Source: Micrococcaceae bacterium UBA3381 | GTDB lineage: Bacteria; Actinomycetota; Actinomycetes; Actinomycetales; Micrococcaceae | Direction: 5' to 3' | Assembly: GCA_002358975.1 (NCBI GenBank) | Contig: DEPX01000106.1 | Location: forward strand, 1 to 6,046 | Length of the DNA stretch: 6,046 nucleotides | Shown here: in pieces, positions 1 to 5,146 of the stretch | How the letters are laid out: each line of letters begins with the position of its first letter | Numbering within the stretch: position 1 is the stretch's first letter | Notes under the pieces: model-generated | The model's input: the letters and a program-made list of their open reading frames with translations, nothing else | Database searches by the model: none | What the model was told of the DNA's origin: nothing | Made by a program: the position numbers and the translations under genes

Positions 1-990
1 TAAGCGGCTGTGGCCTTTTCTGCGGAGTTGCTGGGCCTTGCGTGCTTGCTGTTCTGCGCGTTCTTTACGGGCTGCTGATGCGGCGGCTGGGCCTTTGGAA
101 CGTGCTCGTTGCTGTGCGGGGCTATTGCGAAGTCCTCCGCGTCGTCCCATTTCTGACAGTGCCTGGCGAACGCCGTCATTGATAGGGGTGTAACCGCCCG
201 CTTTGCTGCTTTGCTCGGTCATGTAGCGGGTAATGGATCTGATAATGCCATTGACCTCTGCTATACCTAGCGGTGTTTCACAGCGTTCATTAGCGGCCCA
301 CGCTTCGGCAACATAGTCGCCGCCGACATAAGCAACATGGCGAGATGCATCAAAAATGCCTTGGTTGCGTTCACCCTTGCAAAGCGGACCATTCGGCGGC
401 GCAACGAAGGCTTTGCCACTGCGAATGATCGGGGTTGAGTCCCATAGCCCTGCGGCCTGTAAAGCTGCTTTGAGGGTCGTGAAGTTATATACCGGGGGAG
501 TAGGCGATGCGAGTGTGTCGGCTTGCTCGTAGGCGGGATTCCTGACTCGTGACGGGGTAAGCGGATCCACACTTTTGTCGCCGTTTAAAATCGTTCTGAG
601 ACATTTGCCGATATTCCTGGCGTAACGGATCGGGTGGGATCGGCCTGTCTTGTCGTTGGTGTTGACGGGATCAATGAACCATCCAGCCTGTGCGCCGTTG
701 GGGGTGACAGTCACCCAGGAGGGCGCAATCTCGGCTGGGATACGGTCATATATCTCTAGGACGGCATCGGGCCGGTCTACGTCCACGAACAGCGCATAGC
801 CGACATTTTGCGGTGGGGTGAAAAACTCATTCAGCCCAACACGATCTATGCGCTGAGAGCGCGCTGGCGCGGATTTTGACTCAGCCATAACAAGCCAGTC
901 CACGACGAAATGCTCTAAAAAATGGTCCCTGAAACGCGTGTTACGGCGGCGCTGCTGCCGAGTTAAGGCGTCAGGTGCTACGATAGACAC
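1..990 (-). CDS. Plasmid replication initiator (pAL5000/ColE2-type Replicase family), C-terminus beyond window
   Basis: The reading frame is open from a GTG at 990 to the left edge (330 codons), so the protein is partial. It resembles theta-plasmid Rep proteins of the ColE2/pAL5000 family, which bind the origin and make the priming RNA for leading-strand synthesis. Seen in the translation: a basic N-terminus; an acidic LFVDVDRPDA segment (residues 67-76), like the DxD motif of primase-related Reps; SWVTVTPNGAQAGWFIDPV (91-109); HPIRYARNIGKCL (119-131); LNGDKSVDP (135-143); a PriCT-like region around GERNQGIFDASRHVAY (206-221); and a highly basic Ala/Gln/Arg tail after about 283. The start is well fixed. 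A TGA in this frame lies only 13 bases upstream of the GTG, and AGGTGA at 1000-995 sits 4 bases before it. An overlapping leader ORF and two hairpins precede the gene. A repB-like second gene and the origin, common in this family, could lie left of the window. Family assignment is by motif recall, not by search. Confidence 0.88.
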   Translation of the reverse strand, partial: MSIVAPDALTRQQRRRNTRFRDHFLEHFVVDWLVMAESKSAPARSQRIDRVGLNEFFTPPQNVGYALFVDVDRPDAVLEIYDRIPAEIAPSWVTVTPNGAQAGWFIDPVNTNDKTGRSHPIRYARNIGKCLRTILNGDKSVDPLTPSRVRNPAYEQADTLASPTPPVYNFTTLKAALQAAGLWDSTPIIRSGKAFVAPPNGPLCKGERNQGIFDASRHVAYVGGDYVAEAWAANERCETPLGIAEVNGIIRSITRYMTEQSSKAGGYTPINDGVRQALSEMGRRGGLRNSPAQQRARSKGPAAASAARKERAEQQARKAQQLRRKGHSRL

Positions 991-1010
991 AGAATCACCT
1001 GGTCATTCAT
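978..1010 (-). CDS. Ten-codon leader ORF overlapping the rep start
   Basis: An ATG at 1010 opens a ten-residue ORF (MNDQVILCLS) ending in TAG at 980-978. It has the best ribosome binding site of the replication region, AGGAG with 6 bases to the ATG. It is in a different frame from rep, and its stop lies 10 bases beyond the rep GTG, so a ribosome translating it covers the rep SD (AGGTGA) and start. This is the geometry of a coupling leader, as described for several plasmid rep genes such as tap-repA of IncFII. That it is translated, and that it controls rep, is inference. The alternative is that it is a chance ORF and the strong SD merely recruits ribosomes. Confidence 0.5.
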   Translation of the reverse strand: MNDQVILCLS

Positions 1011-1031
1011 ACAAATCTCCTGGGGTTCTAA

Positions 1032-1066
1032 TTCAGAAGTCAGCGGCGAAACTGATAGCTTCTGAA
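1032..1066. repeat. Hairpin upstream of the rep leader ORF
   Basis: Arms TTCAGAAG (1032-1039) and CTTCTGAA (1059-1066) are perfect inverted repeats. They continue inward as TCAG (1040-1043) with CTGA (1052-1055) after a 3-base bulge (TAG, 1056-1058), leaving an 8-base loop. It lies 22 bases upstream of the leader ATG, in what would be the 5' untranslated part of the rep message. It is a plausible target stem-loop for antisense pairing, or a structure affecting leader translation. Confidence 0.6.
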
Positions 1067-1075
1067 ACAACTTAT

Positions 1076-1107
1076 AGAAGTGCTCGTCTGCCCAGACGGG
1101 CACTTCT
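1076..1107 (+). terminator. Fourteen-base-pair hairpin, possible plus-strand terminator
   Basis: Arms 1076-1089 and 1094-1107 pair over 14 positions around a 4-base GCCC loop. In plus-strand RNA, 13 pairs are Watson-Crick and one is a U-G wobble (1084 with 1099). In minus-strand RNA the same position is an A-C mismatch. The hairpin is followed on the plus strand by a modest T-rich run (GCTTTAAGTACTCTTT). It could end a plus-strand antisense RNA. On the minus strand it sits 15 bases past the RHH stop and could attenuate read-through into rep. The T-tract is weak in both directions. Confidence 0.45.
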
Positions 1108-1121
1108 GCTTTAAGTACTCT

Positions 1122-1322
1122 TTATGCGGTTATTGGGAATTGATCTTGATTCGGATCGGTCTGCTCTACGTCAACTTCATCGAGGGCCTTCGTTAAAGCT
1201 TCGGTAATGAAGTCAGTTTTGGACATTCCGAGTGCTTTCACGTAGCGATCGAGCTTGGTGAAATACTCTTTTGGAATGCGCGCCGTAACGACGACTCGCT
1301 CTCCTTTGAATGGCTGTGCCAT
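1122..1322 (-). CDS. Ribbon-helix-helix (CopG/Arc-type) regulator, 66 aa
   Basis: A small DNA-binding protein of the ribbon-helix-helix class. RVVVTARIP (residues 9-17) fits the beta ribbon that contacts DNA. It is followed by helix A (about 18-31), the turn GMSK (32-35) and helix B (about 35-49), with a polar acidic tail to residue 66. The length is typical of plasmid CopG-like or antitoxin-like proteins. The ATG at 1322 has AAGGAG 5 bases upstream. The gene lies immediately upstream of the rep leader region on the same strand, which recalls the copG-repB order of pMV158-type plasmids and suggests a role in copy-number or transfer control. No toxin ORF follows, which argues against a toxin-antitoxin pair. 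The fold is a confident call; the role is inferred from position. Confidence 0.82.
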   Translation of the reverse strand: MAQPFKGERVVVTARIPKEYFTKLDRYVKALGMSKTDFITEALTKALDEVDVEQTDPNQDQFPITA

Positions 1323-1345
1323 AACTGCTCCTTCCAGCGTACTCG

Positions 1346-1358
1346 TGAATCCGATTCA
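1346..1358. promoter_or_regulatory. Perfect 13-bp palindrome, candidate RHH operator
   Basis: TGAATC-C-GATTCA is a perfect inverted repeat with a single central base, 23 bases upstream of the RHH start codon. A minus-strand TATGAT (1386-1381) further upstream resembles a -10 box but has no good -35, so the palindrome would lie just downstream of such a transcription start. Autoregulating RHH proteins commonly bind short palindromes near their own promoter. Assignment as an operator is inference. Confidence 0.4.
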
Positions 1359-1400
1359 ACCATTCGTTAGGGTAAAACGCATCATATGGTGAGGCGTGTC

Positions 1401-1424
1401 GCAAAACAGTGTTCCTGGTTTTGC
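1401..1424 (-). repeat. Hairpin just after the NTF2-like gene
   Basis: GCAAAAC (1401-1407) and GTTTTGC (1418-1424) are perfect 7-base inverted repeats, starting 3 bases past the stop of the leftward NTF2-like gene. Inner bases can add an AG/CT pairing with one bulge. No T-run follows on the minus strand, so this is at best a weak or factor-dependent terminator, or an mRNA 3'-end stabiliser. Confidence 0.35.
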
Positions 1425-1427
1425 AGA

Positions 1428-1940
1428 TCATCGACGTACCGTTTCATAGGTGTAGTCATGAATTTGGCCTTGGTCATTGAAAGCAAAATAGTAGATCCGT
1501 TCCTGTTCTTCGTGAGGTAGGGTCTCGCCACTTTCAGTAATCCATTCCCAGCTAGCGAATACTGAAACGGTCCCTGGTTGAGTGTCGGTGTACTGATTGA
1601 CTTCAACCGTTGGATGGGATGTTGCGTTAGCTTCTGCGGCGGTGTTCCATTCCTGCCCGGTGGCTGGCCGTTGCGGGGCTTCGATACTGTTGGCTAGTTC
1701 GTCGGTCATCAGCTGGCTAGCACGGAGTTCAGCATCGGTGCGGTTATAGTCCTCGGCTGGCTTCCATGTGGTCATAACTTCTGCGGCTTGTAACGCCGTT
1801 TCTTCATCAGGGACTTCTTCGGTAGAAGATTCATCGGTCACTGGTTCGTCACGGTCTTGCAACATGATTGGCACGACAATGACTGCTGCTGCGCCCACCA
1901 CGAGCGCTAGTAGCAGGACATAGAGTTGGTTGCGGCTCAT
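1428..1940 (-). CDS. Membrane-anchored NTF2-like protein, possibly VirB8-like, 170 aa
   Basis: One N-terminal transmembrane helix (about residues 6-27) is followed by an acidic Ser/Thr/Glu-rich linker (28-48) and an outward-facing domain (49-170). The domain begins with a helical segment, WKPAEDYNRTDAELRASQLM (59-78), and ends in alternating hydrophobic strands (SVFASWEWI, RIYYFAFND). This pattern fits the NTF2-like fold found in small exported actinobacterial proteins and in VirB8-type transfer components. There are no cysteines. The ATG at 1940 overlaps the TGA of the upstream hydrolase (ATGA), and AAAGGTG lies just upstream, so the two are probably translationally coupled. Co-transcription with a wall hydrolase and ATPase suggests an envelope role in conjugation. 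The NTF2 call rests on pattern only; it could instead be an unrelated anchored protein. Confidence 0.7.
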   Translation of the reverse strand: MSRNQLYVLLLALVVGAAAVIVVPIMLQDRDEPVTDESSTEEVPDEETALQAAEVMTTWKPAEDYNRTDAELRASQLMTDELANSIEAPQRPATGQEWNTAAEANATSHPTVEVNQYTDTQPGTVSVFASWEWITESGETLPHEEQERIYYFAFNDQGQIHDYTYETVRR

Positions 1941-3079
1941 AGGACACCTTTTTCTACCAGGATCGGCTGCGGGTCGGTGGCATGGTCATACGTTGGCTGT
2001 GAATCGTCTGCTGCTTCCGTGTTGATTTGGAAATGCAAGTGGGCACCGGATGCATTGCCGGTGGCACCCTCTGTACACAACGGTGTTCCCACAGCCACGG
2101 TGTCGCCTTCGGTGACGCTAGTTGAACCGGTCTGGCAGTGATGGAATTGAAACACCAAGCTCGGTTCATCGGTCATGCGTCCAATGACGTATTCGCCTTG
2201 ATATTGGTTGGTGCCAGTGGCTGTGATCTGCATATCGGTAGCTGCAACTACTGTTGCGCCACCGCCAGCGGCGAAGTCTAAACCACCATGATTTGCGGTG
2301 TACTTGTTGCACTCAGTGCCAGCCGGACAAGGACGAGGGCCAAAACCTGAGGTGGTGCGGCCACCGGGCAAAGGGTGGGTCCATTCACCAGACCCGAGAT
2401 CGCCAATTTCTGAGCCACCAGGGGGAGTACAGTCATCGGAGAACTCAACTTGGGCGCGCTCCATGATGGTCGGGACATAATCTTGGGTTTCTGGATACGG
2501 TGGAATGCCACCGTGTTGCTGTACTGCACCAGGCCCAGCGTTGTAGGCAGCTAATGTGTACTCGATGTGCTCTTGGTCGGTTGTAGCTACGTCATCGACC
2601 ATGCCTTGCAGTTCGCCTAAAAATTTGCCGGATGCGGCAATACTGGCGTGTGGGTCAAAAGGGTCGCCTTGACCGTATAGCGCCCAAGTCTCAGGCATAA
2701 ATTGGGCTAGTCCCTGTGCCCCAACTGGTGAGACAGCGGTCTCATCCCACTGTGATTCGGTATAGAGCAATGCCGCGACGATGCCGTATGGCAAGTCGGC
2801 CTCGTCAGCGGCATCTTGGATGGCGTCCTCGTGTTCTGCTGGGACCGCCACACCTTCACCATCAGATGCGACACAACCGCTAGCTGGCTGGGCTTGGTCA
2901 GCGTCGCTGTCGGAGAGCAAGAGAGCCACTGCAATGAAAGTCCCCATCAACACAAGCACCAAAAGCAGTACCACAACAATAACTATGCCAGTGCCGCCAG
3001 TGGCTTTGAGCGCTGCTTGAGCAGCAGCACCAGCGACTTGTTTACCTTTGCCTTTGCTGTTGCTTTGCTCATCGCTCAT
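1937..3079 (-). CDS. Membrane-anchored lytic transglycosylase plus M23 peptidase, 380 aa
   Basis: A bifunctional peptidoglycan hydrolase, likely the VirB1-like enzyme that opens the wall for a conjugation channel. A Lys-rich cytoplasmic start (1-29) leads to one transmembrane helix (about 32-55). The SLT domain (about 80-210) has probable catalytic Glu108 in LLYTESQWD, then GAQGLAQFMPETW (120-132) and AYNAGPGAV (178-186). A Gly-rich linker leads to an M23/LytM domain (about 233-375) with the full zinc set: His264 and Asp268 (NHGGLDFA), His313 or His314 (FQFHHC), and His347/His349 (AHLHF). Six cysteines (69, 217, 251, 257, 315, 335) all lie outside the membrane; 251-257 and 315-335 are plausible disulfides. 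SLT should cut glycan strands and M23 the cross-bridges. The ATG at 3079 overlaps the previous stop, with GGGGGGA 7 bases upstream. Confidence 0.93.
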   Translation of the reverse strand: MSDEQSNSKGKGKQVAGAAAQAALKATGGTGIVIVVVLLLVLVLMGTFIAVALLLSDSDADQAQPASGCVASDGEGVAVPAEHEDAIQDAADEADLPYGIVAALLYTESQWDETAVSPVGAQGLAQFMPETWALYGQGDPFDPHASIAASGKFLGELQGMVDDVATTDQEHIEYTLAAYNAGPGAVQQHGGIPPYPETQDYVPTIMERAQVEFSDDCTPPGGSEIGDLGSGEWTHPLPGGRTTSGFGPRPCPAGTECNKYTANHGGLDFAAGGGATVVAATDMQITATGTNQYQGEYVIGRMTDEPSLVFQFHHCQTGSTSVTEGDTVAVGTPLCTEGATGNASGAHLHFQINTEAADDSQPTYDHATDPQPILVEKGVL

Positions 3080-3333
3080 GGAAGCATCCCCCCATCAAAA
3101 AGGTCATAGGCAATGACGAGTGCGATCAGCAGTCCCGATACGACCAGCAGGGTGAATACCACGACTGCAACAAGGCGCAGTAGACAACTCCGTTTGCGGC
3201 TCAAACCGTGGATGATGCCGCCACCAATCAAGGCGACCAAAAGGGTCACGATAATGATAGGTAGCGCGTCTGCTGGGTTCTCTCCTATTGGCACTGATGG
3301 AATATCAGTATGGATGCCTGAACAGTAATGCAT
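3076..3333 (-). CDS. Small membrane protein with two helices, 85 aa
   Basis: A short protein not assigned to a family. An N-terminal polar segment (1-22, containing Cys4) is followed by two strongly hydrophobic helices (about 24-41 and 51-75) joined by a short positively charged loop (SRKRSCLLR, 45-53). The positive-inside rule puts the loop in the cytoplasm and both ends outside. I chose the ATG at 3333 because it starts 13 bases after the stop of the ATPase gene and has AAGG 8 bases upstream. The frame is open further upstream to 3507, but that would overlap the ATPase gene deeply. Its TGA overlaps the hydrolase ATG. By size, topology and context it could be a small type IV secretion component (VirB2/VirB3-like position), but no diagnostic motif is visible. 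Confidence 0.72.
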   Translation of the reverse strand: MHYCSGIHTDIPSVPIGENPADALPIIIVTLLVALIGGGIIHGLSRKRSCLLRLVAVVVFTLLVVSGLLIALVIAYDLFDGGMLP

Positions 3334-3346
3334 GCCTAAAACCTTG

Positions 3347-4750
3347 TTAGTGCCGGTTGAGTCCGTGAGCGACTGCCGCCCCTGCGCGTAACCAAGCACG
3401 TTTAGTGGACTCGCGTAAGGCGTCATAGCGCAGGTGGCCATCAACCATTGCTGGATCATAGGGGATCGTGACGACTTCGCGTGCCAATGAGGCGTAGCCA
3501 GTAGCAATGTGGTCTACGTCGCGAGGTTTGGCATTAGCTTCTGCTTGCGAGACAACAGCCACAGCGTTGTCGGCTAGGTGTAGTCCGTGGTCGCCGGTTT
3601 TAGCTAAATCTTCCAGCAGTAGCGCTCCTGCTTCGGCTTTTTCATCACTGGTGGTGGTGGCCACGACCAGCTGATCGGTATGGGTAATCATCTGCCGCCA
3701 CAAGGGATCGGACTCGTCGTTACCGGAGTCGATAATGATCAGTCGATAGAACTTGGCTGCAACCGCGTGAATAGTGTCAACATCGTCTTGGGTGAAGCGC
3801 TGGGCATCAGCAAGAACTTTCGGTTTGGACCGCAGCACATCGAATCGGTCGTCGGTTTGATGGTGCGTATAATGGGCTAAGTCGCCAAGCTGTGCGCCAG
3901 GGGACAAGAGATTGTCAGCGGCAGGTAAAAGATCCAGCAGGGTCGCTTCGTGCGCTGCCTGTTCGGTGCGCCATCCCAAGGTGCCACGTGTCTGGTTGTT
4001 GTCCCATGCCAGGACACCACCACCGCCATAGCGAGCAAAAACGGCCGACAACAGGATACTTGTTGGTGTTTTTCCTGCCCCACCTTTGCCATTCACTACC
4101 GCGATAGTGCGAGGCCCAGCCCAATGTTGTGACACAGCATGAGTATCATCGCGCTCAGCCTGTTCTTCCGCCGAGGGCGACAGCCGCAAGCCCAGCTGAT
4201 TTGCGATTCCCCGCCACCCAACAGTTGCTGGTTTATCAGGTGTGGCCTGAGTAAGAAAGGACTGCCGAGCTTGCCTCCGGGTTCTCGGGGCCAGTTGTTT
4301 CACATCATCTAGTTCATCCGCTGGGGCCGTCTGTGGTGCCTGTTCTGGTGTACCTGCATCAGAATGTGAGTTTGACTCTGAGTAGGTGGAGTGGAGATCA
4401 GTTTTATCGTGATCTTGGTCAGTCATCGTTGAGTTGCGTTCATCCGTGGTGGTCACCGTGCTGGACTGAACTTTGTGTTGCTCTACAGTTTTGCCAGGCT
4501 CCGGGCTGATCGACCCATCAGGATCGACTACAAGATGAACTGTTTGTGCTTCAACGTGATCTACCACCGTTACTCGTACTGGTCGCTCTAAGTGGGTGGC
4601 CACATCTGCGGCACGCTCACGAATCGCATCACGGGTCGCTTCATGCGTTGGAGCCTCAATGACATGGGAAGTGCCATTAATGAGGATTTCACCCCCACCG
4701 TGTGCAGCACAAGTGGCTTTAAGCCGTGGCCACTTCGGCAGATCAGTCAT
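3347..4750 (-). CDS. ParA/MinD-like ATPase with long N-terminal extension, 467 aa
   Basis: The C-terminal half (about 213-460) is a deviant-Walker ATPase: VVNGKGGAGKT (218-228, signature Lys222, P-loop Lys227), a switch-like VLAWDNNQTRGTLGWR (246-261, Asp250), and YRLIIIDSGND (335-345, Asp341) as Walker B. Pro229 follows the P-loop Thr where ParA proteins usually have a second Thr. Residues about 1-82 form a separate small domain (GGGEILINGTSHVIEA, RPVRVTVVD, LVVDPDGSI). An acidic, low-complexity linker (about 83-165) joins it to the ATPase. Such ATPases occur beside actinobacterial conjugation genes and may position or energise the transfer apparatus; plasmid partition is the alternative, but no centromere or ParB-like gene is visible here. 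The start at 4750 overlaps the upstream stop (ATGA), with AAGGAG 10 bases upstream. An internal ATG at 4426 lacks an SD. Confidence 0.88.
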   Translation of the reverse strand: MTDLPKWPRLKATCAAHGGGEILINGTSHVIEAPTHEATRDAIRERAADVATHLERPVRVTVVDHVEAQTVHLVVDPDGSISPEPGKTVEQHKVQSSTVTTTDERNSTMTDQDHDKTDLHSTYSESNSHSDAGTPEQAPQTAPADELDDVKQLAPRTRRQARQSFLTQATPDKPATVGWRGIANQLGLRLSPSAEEQAERDDTHAVSQHWAGPRTIAVVNGKGGAGKTPTSILLSAVFARYGGGGVLAWDNNQTRGTLGWRTEQAAHEATLLDLLPAADNLLSPGAQLGDLAHYTHHQTDDRFDVLRSKPKVLADAQRFTQDDVDTIHAVAAKFYRLIIIDSGNDESDPLWRQMITHTDQLVVATTTSDEKAEAGALLLEDLAKTGDHGLHLADNAVAVVSQAEANAKPRDVDHIATGYASLAREVVTIPYDPAMVDGHLRYDALRESTKRAWLRAGAAVAHGLNRH

Positions 4751-4977
4751 ACTTCATCATCTCCTTCGTCTTGCTGCCCATATGCAGTTTGCAGCAACTC
4801 ACGCAGATCGTTTTTACGTATCCGCACCGTACGCCCCATCGTGAAAGCTGGCAGATAACCTTCCCGCCGCCAACGCGCGATGGTGTAGTGAGATACACGC
4901 AGCAAATCAGCCACCTCTTGGGGGGTCATCATCTCGGGCTGATTTGCTAATAGTTCTTCGACTACATCCTCACTCAT
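4747..4977 (-). CDS. Small MerR/BldC/Xis-type winged-helix DNA-binding protein, 76 aa
   Basis: MTPQEVADLLRVSHYTIARW (residues 17-36) is a clear helix-turn-helix. GYLPAFTMGRTVRIRKNDLR (40-59) forms the wing and last helix characteristic of the HTH_17/excisionase family, which includes BldC. The tail is acidic. It is the first gene of the leftward operon and overlaps the ATPase gene by ATGA (4747-4750). The start is uncertain. The ATG at 4977 has GGGAG 10 bases upstream; in-frame GTG codons at 4983 and 4986 would add 2-3 residues, with the SD 4 or 1 bases away. The phased repeats directly upstream (5001-5050) make a natural binding site for a head-to-tail binder of this type. It is more likely a transcription regulator of the transfer genes than an excisionase, since no integrase is nearby. 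Confidence 0.87.
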   Translation of the reverse strand: MSEDVVEELLANQPEMMTPQEVADLLRVSHYTIARWRREGYLPAFTMGRTVRIRKNDLRELLQTAYGQQDEGDDEV

Positions 4978-5000
4978 AAACACCACACTCCCATCTTGCC

Positions 5001-5050
5001 ATAGTTTGAATAGTTTGCATATCGTTGCAGATCGTTGCAGAACGTTTCAT
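5001..5050. repeat. Five phased ~10-bp direct repeats in the divergent control region
   Basis: Five near-tandem units: ATAGTTTGA, ATAGTTTGCAT, ATCGTTGCAG, ATCGTTGCAG and AACGTTTCAT. The shared GTT core starts at 5004, 5013, 5024, 5034 and 5044, a spacing of 9, 11, 10 and 10 bases, or about one helical turn, so all cores face the same side of the DNA. The array sits between the helix-turn-helix gene and the rightward promoter and covers its -35. It is a candidate operator for that protein. BldC and Xis family members are known to bind direct repeats as head-to-tail filaments. Confidence 0.7.
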
Positions 5051-5063
5051 TTCGGCGTATACT
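5035..5063 (+). promoter_or_regulatory. Sigma-70-type promoter for the rightward operon
   Basis: TTGCAG (5035-5040) and TATACT (5058-5063) are separated by exactly 17 bases. The -10 matches the consensus at five of six positions and the -35 at three. Transcription would start near 5070 and give an untranslated leader of about 77 bases before the ATG at 5147. The -35 box lies inside the fourth repeat of the array, so a protein bound to the repeats would directly affect this promoter. No equally good promoter for the leftward operon was found. Confidence 0.6.
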
Positions 5064-5146
5064 TGGAATTAAATAAACTCGCTAAATACGCTCTCACTTA
5101 GAGTACGGTATGACCATGCAGTCAGTAGCTAACGAAAGGTCTTATT

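Larger units (their letters stand above)
1018..1112 (+). ncRNA. Candidate antisense RNA to the rep leader
   Basis: The stretch between the rep leader and the RHH gene contains two strong hairpins. The distal one pairs without mismatch only when transcribed on the plus strand, opposite to rep. A plus-strand RNA of roughly 90 bases would cover the leader SD and both hairpins, matching the size and position of counter-transcribed RNAs such as ColE2 RNAI. Promoter support is weak: TAGACA at 984-989 resembles a -35, but the only -10-like hexamers downstream (such as TACAAA at 1010-1015) are poorly spaced. The ends given are approximate. This is an inference from structure, with no direct evidence of transcription. 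Confidence 0.3.

Noticed and set aside
267..572. Minus-strand ORF of 101 codons within the rep region
   Set aside because: It is an out-of-frame shadow of rep. Its composition (Arg/Pro/Ser-rich, no domain pattern) is that of a shifted reading of a coding strand.
1122..1322. RHH gene as the antitoxin of a toxin-antitoxin pair
   Set aside because: No small toxin-like ORF lies directly downstream or upstream; the neighbours are a rep leader region and a membrane protein gene.
1926..3109. Plus-strand ORFs opposite the hydrolase gene
   Set aside because: Antisense shadows of a well-supported gene with conserved catalytic motifs; none has a domain pattern or SD that stands out.
3334..3507. Upstream in-frame extension of the 85-aa membrane protein to a start at 3507
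   Set aside because: It would overlap the ATPase gene by about 160 bases in another frame; the extension is polar and unlike a membrane-protein start. The ATG at 3333 has proper spacing and an SD.
3347..4426. Internal ATG at 4426 as the real start of the ATPase
   Set aside because: No SD precedes it, while the ATG at 4750 has AAGGAG and an ATGA overlap with the preceding gene, and the N-terminal region has a domain-like pattern.
4747..4977. Excisionase (Xis) role for the small helix-turn-helix protein
   Set aside because: No integrase, tRNA end or attachment-site repeat is visible in the window, and its place at the head of a transfer operon beside repeats fits a transcription regulator better.
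5001..5050. The phased repeats as replication iterons, a partition centromere or a CRISPR array
   Set aside because: They lie some 4 kb from rep, overlap a good promoter, and are far too short and closely packed for CRISPR. A centromere remains possible given the ParA-like gene, but no ParB-like gene is present and the operator reading is simpler.
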